Below, one piece after another: positions 35,548 through 44,954 of a DNA stretch of 48,628 nucleotides. The notes beneath the pieces were generated by a model. It ran no database searches. It was not told where the DNA came from and saw nothing but the letters and a program-made list of their open reading frames with translations. The translations under genes and the position numbers were made by a program. This DNA is from Rhodopirellula sp. (GTDB lineage Bacteria > Planctomycetota > Planctomycetia > Pirellulales > Pirellulaceae): NCBI GenBank assembly GCA_002689655.1, contig NZHC01000088.1:11540-60167 (forward strand). Direction: 5' to 3'. Position 1 is the first letter of the stretch. Each line of letters starts with the position of its first letter.

Positions 35548-36075
35548 ATTAGTAACGCACCACGAAAGCAACGGAACCAGGAAAAAGAGGGTGTCGGCGA
35601 CGGCATGCTGGACCGTGTCGTCAAGATCAAACGCTGCGCCGCAGTGGTCAAAGGTGGTCGCCGATTTAGCTTTGCTGCCATGGTCGTTGTCGGTGATGGC
35701 AACGGAAAGGTCGGCTGGGGCTACGGGAAAGCAAACGAAGTTCCACCCAGCGTTCAGAAAGCTCAAAAGCAAGCGAGTCGCAGCTTGATTGATGTCCCAC
35801 TTGTCGAGGGAAGCATTCCTCACCAAGTTTGGGGCCACTACGGCGCTGCAAAGGTAATCCTCGTGCCGGCCGGTGCTGGTACGGGTATCATCGCTGGGCA
35901 AGCCGTGCGTGCCGTCTGCGAAGCGACAGGTATCCACGACATTTTGACGAAGTCGTACGGGACGAATAATCCAGTAACGCTCGTGAAGGCGACCGTTGAC
36001 GCATTGTCGAAGTTGCGGACTGCTGAGCAGGTCGCCGCATTGCGGGGACTCGAAGTTGAAGAATTAACCGCTTAA
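35548..36075 (+). CDS. rpsE: 30S ribosomal protein S5, probably starting at an ATT codon
   Basis: S5 of 175 residues if begun at ATT 35548. The body is typical: [42 protein letters not shown] and the C-terminal [18 protein letters not shown]-like [34 protein letters not shown]. An in-frame stop (35542-35544) lies six bases before ATT, and no ATG, GTG or TTG occurs until ATG 35605. The ATT has AGAGGA with a 7-nt spacing; the ATG's best purine run is 13 nt away. Starting at ATG would lose 19 residues and leave only ten before the conserved VKGG region, fewer than in E. coli S5. S5 helps maintain translational accuracy. Confidence 0.92.
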   Translation: MSNAPRKQRNQEKEGVGDGMLDRVVKIKRCAAVVKGGRRFSFAAMVVVGDGNGKVGWGYGKANEVPPSVQKAQKQASRSLIDVPLVEGSIPHQVWGHYGAAKVILVPAGAGTGIIAGQAVRAVCEATGIHDILTKSYGTNNPVTLVKATVDALSKLRTAEQVAALRGLEVEELTA

Positions 36076-36169
36076 GAACGGTGTCGGGCAGCACGACGGT
36101 CGTTGTGCCAGCGCCTTAAAGAAACAGATTGAAAAAAGTCACAGAGATAAGGTTAGAACGGGTTTCACC

Positions 36170-36673
36170 ATGAACCTCAACGATGTCCATCGCGGGATCC
36201 AGAAGAACCGCAAACGGAAGCGAATCGGTCGTGGCCCAGGTAGTGGGCACGGTAAAACCGCTGGGCGTGGTCACAAGGGTCACAAAAGCCGCAGCGGCTA
36301 CAGTCGCAAACCCAACTTTCAGGGTGGTGCGATGCCAATGTTCCGTCGTGTACCCAAACGGGGTTTCAACAATCGCTGGGCGATGACGGTGTTTGCTGTC
36401 AACGTGGGACGCATCAATGAAGCGTTCGACGACGGTGCAGAGGTGACATTGGAAACCCTCGCTGCGAAGGATTTGGCGAAGGGTAGTTTCGACGAGGTGA
36501 AAATCCTCGGCGATGGTGAGATTACGAAGAAATTCACAGTTTCTGCTCATCGGTTCAGCAAGTCGGCAGAAGAAAAGATTACTGCTGCTGGTGGAACGAT
36601 TACCAAGTTAGTCAGTAAGCGAACACCTGACGAGCGTGTGAACGCTCTGAAGGAAGCCAAGAGCAAGTCCTAG
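36170..36673 (+). CDS. rplO: 50S ribosomal protein L15
   Basis: A 167-residue L15 (E. coli 144). The N-terminus has [43 protein letters not shown], followed by [19 protein letters not shown], both diagnostic. The C-terminal half is longer than in E. coli. It follows rpsE directly after 94 nt; rpmD, which usually lies between the two in proteobacteria and firmicutes, is absent and the gap is too short for it. Confidence 0.96.
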   Translation: MNLNDVHRGIQKNRKRKRIGRGPGSGHGKTAGRGHKGHKSRSGYSRKPNFQGGAMPMFRRVPKRGFNNRWAMTVFAVNVGRINEAFDDGAEVTLETLAAKDLAKGSFDEVKILGDGEITKKFTVSAHRFSKSAEEKITAAGGTITKLVSKRTPDERVNALKEAKSKS

Positions 36674-36692
36674 ACAATGCTCACAGCACGCC

Positions 36693-36752
36693 AGCCCGGT
36701 TTTCGTTGCCCCGAGGAAAATTCTCGCTAACGGAATCGGGCTTGTTTTGCGA
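36693..36752 (+). terminator. Terminator-like hairpin between rplO and secY
   Basis: AGCCCG (36693-36698) pairs with CGGGCT (36737-36742). The stem can continue inward through GU-tolerant pairing (GTTTTCGTT with AACGGAAT, one bulge), and a CGAG/CTCG hairpin fills the loop. The sequence after the stem is TGTTTTGCG, a weak U-tract. It lies within the 296-nt gap before secY. Confidence 0.5.
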
Positions 36753-36969
36753 TGGTCTGGTGGTTTTGCACCGCGTCCGGGAGGGACTCTTTCCTCTCGC
36801 TCTGTCGGGGAGAAGCCGGTAGACTGCAATCCAGTCACTTGCCGCTCAATGGGGAATGTCTAGGACTTTCCTGTACGGTTGCGAGCGACCTTAACTTTCA
36901 ATCAGATGAATCAACCTGCCGCTTGCCGAACACGATCGCTACGGCACGAATCCAAGATGGACCTGACGC

Positions 36970-38367
36970 ATGTTTGAAAAGCTGCGCATCATTTTTTCGA
37001 TCCCAGAACTTCGCAAGAAGATATTGCTGACCGTTGGTCTGCTGGCTGTTTATCGGATCGGTTTCCATATTCCCTTGCCAATGATCGCGACCGATCTGGC
37101 TGACGAAGGGGGGGCGGCATCTGAGTTCTTCGAGAAGATCACAGTATTCGCTGCCAGCGACCTTCGTCAGGCCACTATCTTTGGTCTGGGGATCATGCCC
37201 TACATTTCTGCTTCGATCATCTTTCAATTGCTCGGAAGTGTCTACAAGCCACTCGAAGAGTTGAAGAAGGAAGGAGAGGCGGGCCGCAAGAAACTCAACG
37301 AATACACAAGGTATTTGACCGTAGCTATTTGCCTTGTGCAAAGTTACATGTACTTGAAGTTCATGTTGATGTCGGGAGGAGCCGCGGGATACGGAAATAT
37401 CGATATCGATTTCTTGAATGCTGATCAGACCGGCTTGTACTTCGGTTGGCAGATCGTCGCAGTACTCGTGATGACGTGTGGCACCGTGTTCCTGATGTGG
37501 CTCGGTGAGCAAATCGATGAATACGGAATCGGCAACGGTATCAGTTTGCTGATCATGGCGGGGATTCTGGCTCAGATGCCGAAGGCGTTGTATGAGTTGG
37601 TCCGAAATATGAAGACAGAACTGACAGGGCTGAGCCGTGGGCAGATCGGAATTGAGACGCTTGTGCTTTTGATTGTTCTTTTTGTTGGTGTCGTGTTTGG
37701 TGTCGTGTTTATCACGCTCGGGCAGAGGAAAATTCCAACGCAATCGGCAAAATTCACTCGGGGCCGTCGTGTTTACGGAGGTACTCGCCAGTTCCTCCCA
37801 CTGCGAATCAATCAGGCTGGTGTCATGCCGATCATCTTTGCCAGTAGTCTTTTGATGATTCCAGGGATGCTTTTGGGCGGATTGGCCGGCTTGTTCGATA
37901 CTGACGGCTTCATGTTCAGAGCGTTGAATTACATGGGTCTGACGCTCAACGACCAAGCATCTTTCATCTTCAACCTGCTTTATGTCGTGCTGATCTTCTT
38001 CTTCTGTTACTTCTGGACGGCAATCACTTTCAATCCGAAGGAAATGTCGGACAACTTGAGAGATAGCGGAACGTTCATTCCCGGTTATCGTCCCGGCAAG
38101 AGAACAACGGACTATCTCGAAAAGGTAATGGTGCGAATCACTTATGTAGGTGCAGCTTTCCTTTCAATCGTCGCGATCGTGCCGACTATCGTTTACGGAT
38201 CATTGGGAGTGCCGTATTCCATCGCTGGTTTCTATGGCGGCACGGGACTGCTGATTGCTGTTAGTGTTGCTTTTGATTTGGTTCAGAAAATTGACAGTCA
38301 CTTGGTGATGCGTAATTACCGCGGCTTGCTGGAAGGTGCTGGCGGTGGGGTTTCGCCGGTCGTTTAA
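36970..38367 (+). CDS. secY: Protein translocase subunit SecY
   Basis: A 465-residue SecY with ten predicted transmembrane segments. The start RIIFSIPELRKKILLTVGLLAVYRIGFHIPLP, the TM2 signature FGLGIMPYISASIIFQLL, GNGISLLIMAGI, and FITLGQRKIPTQSAKF in the cytoplasmic loop, plus NPKEMSDNLRDSGTFIPGYRPG, are all as expected. SecY forms the protein-conducting channel with SecE and SecG. A 296-nt gap with a terminator-like hairpin separates it from rplO, so it may have its own promoter. The C-terminus ends GAGGGVSPVV, close to the usual length. Confidence 0.97.
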   Translation: MFEKLRIIFSIPELRKKILLTVGLLAVYRIGFHIPLPMIATDLADEGGAASEFFEKITVFAASDLRQATIFGLGIMPYISASIIFQLLGSVYKPLEELKKEGEAGRKKLNEYTRYLTVAICLVQSYMYLKFMLMSGGAAGYGNIDIDFLNADQTGLYFGWQIVAVLVMTCGTVFLMWLGEQIDEYGIGNGISLLIMAGILAQMPKALYELVRNMKTELTGLSRGQIGIETLVLLIVLFVGVVFGVVFITLGQRKIPTQSAKFTRGRRVYGGTRQFLPLRINQAGVMPIIFASSLLMIPGMLLGGLAGLFDTDGFMFRALNYMGLTLNDQASFIFNLLYVVLIFFFCYFWTAITFNPKEMSDNLRDSGTFIPGYRPGKRTTDYLEKVMVRITYVGAAFLSIVAIVPTIVYGSLGVPYSIAGFYGGTGLLIAVSVAFDLVQKIDSHLVMRNYRGLLEGAGGGVSPVV

Positions 38368-38638
38368 CAGCAGCGGCGCGTTTCTAATGCACGAGCTGCT
38401 ATCGGGTGACGCGGGCCGTAGAGTGTTTATTGTTTATGGCCGGAATGAAGCTTGAAAAGACGGATTGGGTTGATCGTGGCAACCCGACGGCTTACGGAAG
38501 TGGGCTTGAATCTCCTTGCTGCCAGAGAGCGTGTGCCTGACGAATGAATGATTGCTGTGGTTGCTGACAGGCATTGTCAGCCAAGCGGCTAGTGGCGTCT
38601 TTGTTGGCTATCGGCAGCTTTTAACATGGTTGTTAGCA

Positions 38639-39205
38639 ATGTGGATTGTGTTCATTGGACCTCCTGGTGCCGGAAAGGGAACGCAGTGCAGCAGGCTGGT
38701 GGAGTTGCTGGGGATTCCGCATCTTTCGACCGGTGACATGCTTCGTGATACGGAGCGTGACTCGCCTCTGGGTAAGGTCGTCGCAAGCTACATTGACGTA
38801 GGGCGTTTGGCACCGGACTATCTCGTCATGCCCATCGTGACTAAGCGGCTCGCAGAGAGAGATTGTCAATCGGGATGTCTCTTCGACGGTTTCCCAAGAA
38901 CCGTCCATCAGGCTGATCTGTTAGGTGAGTTTCTTACCGAGCGCAAAATGCGGATTGACGCGGTATTGCACTTGCATGTCGCCCCCAATGTTCTTGTGGA
39001 CAGACTTTTGAAGCGAGCTACGCTCCAGAATCGCAAGGACGACAACAAGGAAACCATTACGTCCCGTCTTGAGGTCTATCGAACTCAGACCGCGCCTGTC
39101 CTGGAGCACTACCGTGGGCAGGGCAATGTGCTGGAAATTGATGGCGATCAGTCAGCAGACCGCGTGTTTGCCGATATTTTGACCGCCCTGGAGTCACGAA
39201 AGTAG
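38639..39205 (+). CDS. adk: Adenylate kinase, short-LID form
   Basis: A 188-residue adenylate kinase from ATG 38639 (MWIVFIGPPGAGKGTQ). An open frame upstream to 38552 would place residues before the P-loop with no family similarity. Features: Walker A GPPGAGKGT, HLSTGDMLRD, and the CLFDGFPRTVHQADLL motif. The LID domain is the short type (KRATLQNRKDDNKETITSRLEVYRTQT), without the zinc-binding insert. The enzyme interconverts AMP, ADP and ATP. secY-adk is a common ancestral pair at the end of the spc operon; the gap here is 271 nt, longer than usual. Confidence 0.93.
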   Translation: MWIVFIGPPGAGKGTQCSRLVELLGIPHLSTGDMLRDTERDSPLGKVVASYIDVGRLAPDYLVMPIVTKRLAERDCQSGCLFDGFPRTVHQADLLGEFLTERKMRIDAVLHLHVAPNVLVDRLLKRATLQNRKDDNKETITSRLEVYRTQTAPVLEHYRGQGNVLEIDGDQSADRVFADILTALESRK

Positions 39206-39217
39206 TTTCAACACTCG

Positions 39218-39229
39218 CCACAATTGTGG
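39218..39229. promoter_or_regulatory. 12-bp perfect palindrome between adk and the PQQ-propeller gene
   Basis: CCACAATTGTGG is a perfect palindrome 72 bp before the ATG at 39301. A TACAAT (39239-39244) resembling a -10 box follows it, but a matching -35 was not found. This is an operator candidate only by shape. Confidence 0.35.
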
Positions 39230-39300
39230 ATTGGGCCGTACAATGACTGCAGTAGGACGCGGTACATCCTCAGGGAGTGGTGCCGTCTGCCGAGTTAGCC

Positions 39301-42300
39301 ATGGAGCTATCCCTTTCCTCTACAGGTTTTATTGTGGTTCAAAAACAAATTGCCGTCTTGTTCAAGCCAGTTAGCTTACTGCTGGTTTTGTTGACAGTTT
39401 TCCAACTGAACTGGCCTGAGGCTGCATATTCACAGGTCGCAAATTCAGCCCGTTTCGTAACCGTGCCTCGCGTTCTGCAAAAGCGGTTGAGAGAGGCAGA
39501 GGAAGCGATCGAGGATTCGAGATACAACGAGGTGGTGGTAAGTTTGGGTGACCTGCTTGCTCGCGTCAGCGAAGAAGGAAATGAAGATGAGTTGTTGAAT
39601 CAGGACTTCTTTCTTGATGCGGGCGAGTCGCGGGTGTCGGGCACGCCATTCAATCAGAGCTATAAAAATAAAGTTCGTGACTTGATTGGTGGGCTGCCCT
39701 CGGCAGCCATGGAAACTTACGAACTGCGTTACGGACCCGCTGCAAGTAAATTGCTCGACGAGGCAGCATCCTCGAGAGATTGGAGCAGTTTGCGTGAGGT
39801 GCGTCGCAGGTATTTTCATACCCAAGCGGGATATGACGCTTCATGGTTGCTTGCACAACATGAAATGTTGGAAGGGCATCCGCTTGCAGCCTCGGCACTG
39901 TTGGATGATATCGTCACGGTTCCACGGGCGGTTAACCGGCTTGGAAAAGGAGTTCTTGTTTTGCATGCGGCAGCGTGCAAATTGGCAAAACGCAAACTGC
40001 CCACCGCTTTGGTGGGTACTTCAGGGCAAGTTACCGTAGCTGGTGTTGAGCAGTCAGGGCCCGAGGACGGCGAATTGTCGGACTGGCTTGGGCAGTTTTA
40101 TGGTTCACCCGAAAAGGTCGCGAATGGTCAGCTAGAGGAATATCGCGTTTTCAATGCAAGCGGAAATCGAAATGGTGCCAGCTCTGGCCAAATGCCGTTG
40201 AGCAACGTTCGGTGGCAGTTGGATACAACGGTTAGTCCAAAACAGCAGCGCGAAGTCAATGAATTGACGAGAGCTCTGGCGTCCAGCGGGCAAATGCCAC
40301 CTCCAAGTTGGGTACCGCTACGAGTGGGGAATCAACTTCTGATGCGGACCACCGAGTATTTGGTAGGTGTCGATCATCGCACGGGGAAGCGGGTTTGGTT
40401 GCACCCATGGAGCAAAGCTCCCGAGGAAGATGAAGCGAAAGAAGCGACAGCTCGCCTTGCTCGCGCCGGAATTAAAACGTCCAAAATCAACGAGTTCTTG
40501 AAGCAGCGGGTTTGGAATGATGTGCCTTATGGACAGGTGACAAGTGATGGAGAGCGAGTTTACGTTATTGAAGGGCTGCAGCAGCTGAGCATGGCTCAAA
40601 ATCGCCTGTTCATGGGGGTTCGCTCCACGCCGACCATCGGCAATTCACTTGTCGCGTTGGAGTTGGAGTCCGAGGGGATTTTGAAATGGTTTCAGGGTGT
40701 TAGAGCAGGGCCGGATTCTCCTTTGGCAAATGGTTTTTTCCTTGGACCGCCGTTGCCGGTTGAGGGGCGTTTGTATGCGATGTGTGAATTGGCTGGCGAC
40801 ATTTTCCTGATCTGCCTGGACCCACGAACAGGTCGAGAAATCTGGCGGCAGCAATTGGTCGCTAATGAGTTCGGAACGGTTAGCCGTGATTCAATACGTC
40901 GTGTTGCTGGCGCAATGTTGAGTTATCAGGATGGGATGCTGATTTGTCCCACGGGTGCGGGTGCGATGGTGGCTGTGAATTTAGGGGATCGGACCTTGCG
41001 GTGGGGGGTGAATTACCCGCGTAACCTCGTTCAAACCCGATTTGTGCAACGCACAATGCTCAGCTCAGAGCAGTTGCTCAGACGCTGGTTTACAGGGACC
41101 GCGATCGTTTCGGATCAGTCAGTTTTGGTAACGCCAGTGGAAACGGACCGTTTGTTTGGGATGAATCTCCTGACGGGGCGGGCGCTGTTCACCAAGATGC
41201 TACGTGTTGATATGCGTTATCTCGCCGGTATCCGCGGAGATAATTTCTTCGTCGTAGGTCCGAGAGAGATGAAAGCCTACAGCGTGGCCGATGGTAGTCA
41301 GGCTTGGAAGACAAGTTCAGATGTGTTCGCATCCGGTCAGCAGATTTCCGGGCAGGGTGTGTTTGGAGCTGATTGTTATCTTGTGCCCACGAATACTCAG
41401 GAAATCATCAAGATCTCGCTTCAAGACGGCGCTGTGATGGACCGGCGGGTAACCAATTATGAGCTCGGAAACATGATTGCCGTTGATGGCGAGATTATCA
41501 CACAGGGACCAACAAAGTTGAGTGTTGCGTTTGGCGAGGGAACACTTGTTCCAATGGTCGAGAAAATGCTCAAAGAGGATCCTGACAATTTTGATGCTCT
41601 GGTTCGAAAGTCAGAGCTGTTGATTCAGTCAGGGGATATAGCCGATGCATTGAAGTTGCTTGCGAAGGCTCGGCTTGCGCAGCCAGAGAATGATGAGGTC
41701 CGGATGTTGAGTGTTTCAGGCATGCTGGCGGAATTTCGTGCTCGGGGAAGTTTTACATCTCAGCAGATCGAGGAGCTTGCGATGCTCATTGATCGACCAG
41801 TTCAGCTAGCGGAATTCAATGCCTTGCGGCTCGAGGCGGCGATCGCTGCTGAAGATGATGATCAAGCCGCACGGTTGTTTTTGGATCTGAGTGACTTGCT
41901 CACTCGTGAATTCAAATCAAACGCTACGGCGGAAGAAGTCTTGGGGCAAAAGGGGCGTGGGTGCCTGGTGGATGCCTGGTTCAATGGGCAGCTGCGAGAT
42001 TTTCTGGCAGGCGTAGAGCCCGAATTTAATCAAAGGTTTGAGGCTCAGGTGGAAGCCCAGTTGAGAGCCAAGGCCACGCAAGCAAGTGATCGTATTCAAC
42101 GCACTTTGACTCATTTTGATGGGATGGAATCTGCGGAAGCACTTAGGGTTGTGCTGGACGAGCGTTATCGGAACTTGGCGGAGCCACATTTGCTTGAAAT
42201 GAACGCTTTAGGGCATTTTCGGGCAAGTCCAGCCGGGGTTCGACAACTTTCAACCCCGCGTTTGCTAATGTTGGCCAACGCGTACGCGACTGGGAAGATG

Positions 42301-43938
42301 CCGCGTAACGTGTTGGATGTGATTCGTGAATTGGATGCGAGGTCGGAAGATATTTCCGAGCAAGATGCAGAGTTGCTCGACGAAACTCGTCGCACTGCAG
42401 AGGAAGCCCTGGTTGAGAAAGCGTGGCCCGCGAATGTGAAAGCCAAGTGGACTGGAGGTACAAGAAGCAGATACCCCAACGGCACGTCGATTCAGGTGAG
42501 CCTTGATGTCCAGGCGGGTGAGCAGTTCCGCGGCTTTGAGTTGCTTGGGACCAGTGGAAGCATCGCGTTGCGGGGACCTGATGGGGTACCGAAACCCTTG
42601 TCACTATTTGGCAGATCATTTGGCAGGTCATTTGGAACACAACATTGGCGTGCGATGGTCTCTGGTGGGGTGATGGTTATACATACAACAACGCACTTGT
42701 TCGCCGTTGATTTGGCCAAGGTTAATAAGCCCGGTTCCGATTCAATACTTTGGTCTCGTGAAATTCTGGGATCAGTTGGTCGCGGGCTGAATCTTGAAAC
42801 CACGTCCACTCCCTTTGGTGATCAGGTAAGCAATTTTCGACTAGAGTCCAGTAATATGAGGGAGCGTCCTGAATATCGGGTCGGACCTGTGCTGGGAGAT
42901 CGTGTGCTTGTGCTCAGGGGGGGCGAGCTGAAGGCCATCAGCCTGCAAGATGGTGAAGAAATCTGGCGGACAAATGCGGCTCCCAAAAGTGGTTTTGTTT
43001 TGAGTGATGGGCAGCGTGTTGCTGTTGTTTCCTCCACAAGCCAAGAGACCGTATTCTTTGATATCGCAGACGGCCGAGAGCTCGACAGAACAAAGTTTGA
43101 ATTTGGTGAATTGTGGCGGTCAGCAGGAGAAAATGTGCTGTGTTATCACGAGACAGACGAAGACAATGTCTTTGACGTCAAGATTGTTAACCCATTCACC
43201 GGAAAAGTTTTGCTCAGCCGGACGACTAATTCCGGCACAAAGCCAAATGAAGAGAGTACCGTACCCGCTTTCATTAGCCGGTTTTTCTCAGGGCATCATC
43301 TCCTCATGATGAGCCCGGCAGGAGAGACCTTCATTTGGGATCTTCGAGCTGCTCGCGAACTCGTGCGAACGCAGCTCGAGCCGCAGGAAAAACTTGACAA
43401 GGTCAGGGTTATGTTTTTGCGTGACCTTGTCGTTGTAATGCCAAGTTATGTCATGCCAGCAGCTGGAAAAGGTAAACCAAGGACCACAACCGCTACAGGG
43501 AAAAACCACCACACTGTCAACGCCGCCTTTGCGTTTTCACTCAAGGATGGCAGCTTGGTGTGGTCGAAAGAGTTTGAAAAACCATGGGGCTGTACGACTT
43601 CACAGGCAATTGATACACCGGCGATTGTTTTTTCACGGCTTGATGTTACCTACGTCGCGGGAACGGAAAGGACGAAACTGGAGGTCCTTGCGTTGGACGC
43701 GATGACGGGCAATGAACTCGTGACACCCCAACCGAACCTCGTTTCCAGTGGCAATTCTCGAATCATGGAAACGCAGGTCGGTGTGAAGAGACTTGAATCC
43801 AAAGTTGAGGCTGTGTTTGGTTCCCGCTACGTGCTCAGTCTGAACTACACAAGCGAGAGTGAAAGCAGTGAAAGCACGGAAGGCTTGAATGCTGAGGAGA
43901 AGAACCAAGAGAAGGACGCGGCTCCGAATGACAAGTGA
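39301..43938 (+). CDS. Large exported PQQ-like beta-propeller protein with TPR segment
   Basis: About 1545 residues from ATG 39301 (an alternative GTG lies at 39277). A signal peptide (FKPVSLLLVLLTVFQLNWPEAAYSQ) opens it. Two sets of PQQ-like blades follow, with repeated motifs such as VGVDHRTGKRVWLHPWSK, ICLDPRTGREIWRQQLV, GMNLLTGRALFTKML and LKAISLQDGEEIWRTN. A TPR-like stretch between them reads NFDALVRKSELLIQSGDIADALKLLAKARLAQPENDEVRM (DNA about 41587-41706). PQQ dehydrogenase active-site residues were not recognised, so it is likely a scaffold or binding protein in the periplasm. Family type is common in planctomycetes; its function is unknown. It follows adk on the same strand after 95 nt. 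Confidence 0.75.
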   Translation: MELSLSSTGFIVVQKQIAVLFKPVSLLLVLLTVFQLNWPEAAYSQVANSARFVTVPRVLQKRLREAEEAIEDSRYNEVVVSLGDLLARVSEEGNEDELLNQDFFLDAGESRVSGTPFNQSYKNKVRDLIGGLPSAAMETYELRYGPAASKLLDEAASSRDWSSLREVRRRYFHTQAGYDASWLLAQHEMLEGHPLAASALLDDIVTVPRAVNRLGKGVLVLHAAACKLAKRKLPTALVGTSGQVTVAGVEQSGPEDGELSDWLGQFYGSPEKVANGQLEEYRVFNASGNRNGASSGQMPLSNVRWQLDTTVSPKQQREVNELTRALASSGQMPPPSWVPLRVGNQLLMRTTEYLVGVDHRTGKRVWLHPWSKAPEEDEAKEATARLARAGIKTSKINEFLKQRVWNDVPYGQVTSDGERVYVIEGLQQLSMAQNRLFMGVRSTPTIGNSLVALELESEGILKWFQGVRAGPDSPLANGFFLGPPLPVEGRLYAMCELAGDIFLICLDPRTGREIWRQQLVANEFGTVSRDSIRRVAGAMLSYQDGMLICPTGAGAMVAVNLGDRTLRWGVNYPRNLVQTRFVQRTMLSSEQLLRRWFTGTAIVSDQSVLVTPVETDRLFGMNLLTGRALFTKMLRVDMRYLAGIRGDNFFVVGPREMKAYSVADGSQAWKTSSDVFASGQQISGQGVFGADCYLVPTNTQEIIKISLQDGAVMDRRVTNYELGNMIAVDGEIITQGPTKLSVAFGEGTLVPMVEKMLKEDPDNFDALVRKSELLIQSGDIADALKLLAKARLAQPENDEVRMLSVSGMLAEFRARGSFTSQQIEELAMLIDRPVQLAEFNALRLEAAIAAEDDDQAARLFLDLSDLLTREFKSNATAEEVLGQKGRGCLVDAWFNGQLRDFLAGVEPEFNQRFEAQVEAQLRAKATQASDRIQRTLTHFDGMESAEALRVVLDERYRNLAEPHLLEMNALGHFRASPAGVRQLSTPRLLMLANAYATGKMPRNVLDVIRELDARSEDISEQDAELLDETRRTAEEALVEKAWPANVKAKWTGGTRSRYPNGTSIQVSLDVQAGEQFRGFELLGTSGSIALRGPDGVPKPLSLFGRSFGRSFGTQHWRAMVSGGVMVIHTTTHLFAVDLAKVNKPGSDSILWSREILGSVGRGLNLETTSTPFGDQVSNFRLESSNMRERPEYRVGPVLGDRVLVLRGGELKAISLQDGEEIWRTNAAPKSGFVLSDGQRVAVVSSTSQETVFFDIADGRELDRTKFEFGELWRSAGENVLCYHETDEDNVFDVKIVNPFTGKVLLSRTTNSGTKPNEESTVPAFISRFFSGHHLLMMSPAGETFIWDLRAARELVRTQLEPQEKLDKVRVMFLRDLVVVMPSYVMPAAGKGKPRTTTATGKNHHTVNAAFAFSLKDGSLVWSKEFEKPWGCTTSQAIDTPAIVFSRLDVTYVAGTERTKLEVLALDAMTGNELVTPQPNLVSSGNSRIMETQVGVKRLESKVEAVFGSRYVLSLNYTSESESSESTEGLNAEEKNQEKDAAPNDK

Positions 43939-44308
43939 TGCACCTCTATCGGTGTGATAGTCATTTCTCAAGGATTGGCTGGTGATGAACCTGTGTTTTC
44001 CACGCTTGGTACCTTTTCCACCGAGGGTGAAGAGCCTTGCTTGCATGTTTCAACGCCCATGTTTGTGTTTCTGCCATTGCGTTTACGATTGCAACAAATG
44101 AGTTGCGTCTAGCTGTCCTGGCGTGAGGTGGATCACAAACCTTCTTTGCAAGCAATTGTGCTGGTTTGTGGAGGATTCACCAATTTCAGTATTTTATTGC
44201 CTTCATTGGTGCTTTGACCAAACGTGTCCCAAGGGTTGCGATGCTGTTATCAGTCCCGGCGATGAGGCCGCGGTCAGTCACTGTTAACCATCACGGAAGA
44301 GCAATCTT
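43939..44308. other. 370-bp intergenic stretch, no recognisable gene
   Basis: Between the PQQ-propeller gene and the 129-residue protein. It has short open frames on both strands without family features. No promoter or terminator of good quality was found. Confidence 0.4.
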
Positions 44309-44698
44309 ATGTCAAAGTATTATGTGGAATGTGGACCAATTCGCGCGATTGTCGTTTCAGCCAGCATGGAGCAAGCGAGTTTGGAAGCACTCGATGAATC
44401 ACTTCAGAATCACCTTTGGATTTACGATGATCCGGATTTGAGCAACGGGGACTGCCGCAACCACTTGATGCTTGAGGCACTTGTTCATCTTGATCCGTCC
44501 ATCCGAGTCAGCGAGCAGGGGTTTGACCGCTCTGACGCACGGCTCTTCGGTACTCCCGAGATCATTGACCGTTGGCACCGACTGATGACAGGAATGAATC
44601 GCTTGTTTGTGGCTGCCGGTTTGCCGCCGAGAACGATGCAGGCCGTAGCGGGTGGAGCGGGTAGCATGCCACACGTCGTGGCTCACATTCCCCGATAG
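44309..44698 (+). CDS. Small hypothetical protein
   Basis: A 129-residue soluble protein I do not recognise. GGAAGAG lies about 9 nt before the ATG, a good Shine-Dalgarno sequence. The sequence has mixed alpha/beta character (YYVECGPIRAIVVSASMEQASLEALDE) and a Gly/Ala-rich end (AVAGGAGSMPHVVAHIPR). No signal peptide, membrane segment or metal motif is visible. It stands between the PQQ-propeller gene and the convergent S41 peptidase gene. Coding is supported by the ribosome binding site and clean composition; function is unknown. Confidence 0.6.
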   Translation: MSKYYVECGPIRAIVVSASMEQASLEALDESLQNHLWIYDDPDLSNGDCRNHLMLEALVHLDPSIRVSEQGFDRSDARLFGTPEIIDRWHRLMTGMNRLFVAAGLPPRTMQAVAGGAGSMPHVVAHIPR

Positions 44699-44954
44699 CA
44701 AGATATACGCTTTCGTGTGTGTCGATGGATCATTTGAATGCGAGTGATTCGTTTGCAAGAGCCACCAACCCGTGGCGGAAGCAATTCCGGCGGGATGGAA
44801 TCCAAGTCGTGCAAACCGATGCTGCAAAACTATTTCAGTGACGCGGTTTTTGAAGAGTAGTTCAGCGAGACCGCGTTTCATCAAGGGACTTCACTGAGCC
44901 GCTGTTTGGTGAAAAGAATTCAGTGAGTCATTGTCTCTTGTTGCAAGCCTGTGG

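Noticed and set aside
35605-36075. rpsE beginning at the first ATG
   Set aside because: The ATG has a poorly spaced ribosome binding site and would remove an N-terminal segment; a better placed ATT with a good site lies upstream. Kept as the alternative.
36898-37956. A 352-codon reverse-strand frame over secY
   Set aside because: Antisense to secY over most of its length; the translated sequence is rich in Gln and His with no domain.
38368-38638. Search for infA, rpmJ or map between secY and adk
   Set aside because: No open frame with these families' motifs exists in the 271-nt gap.
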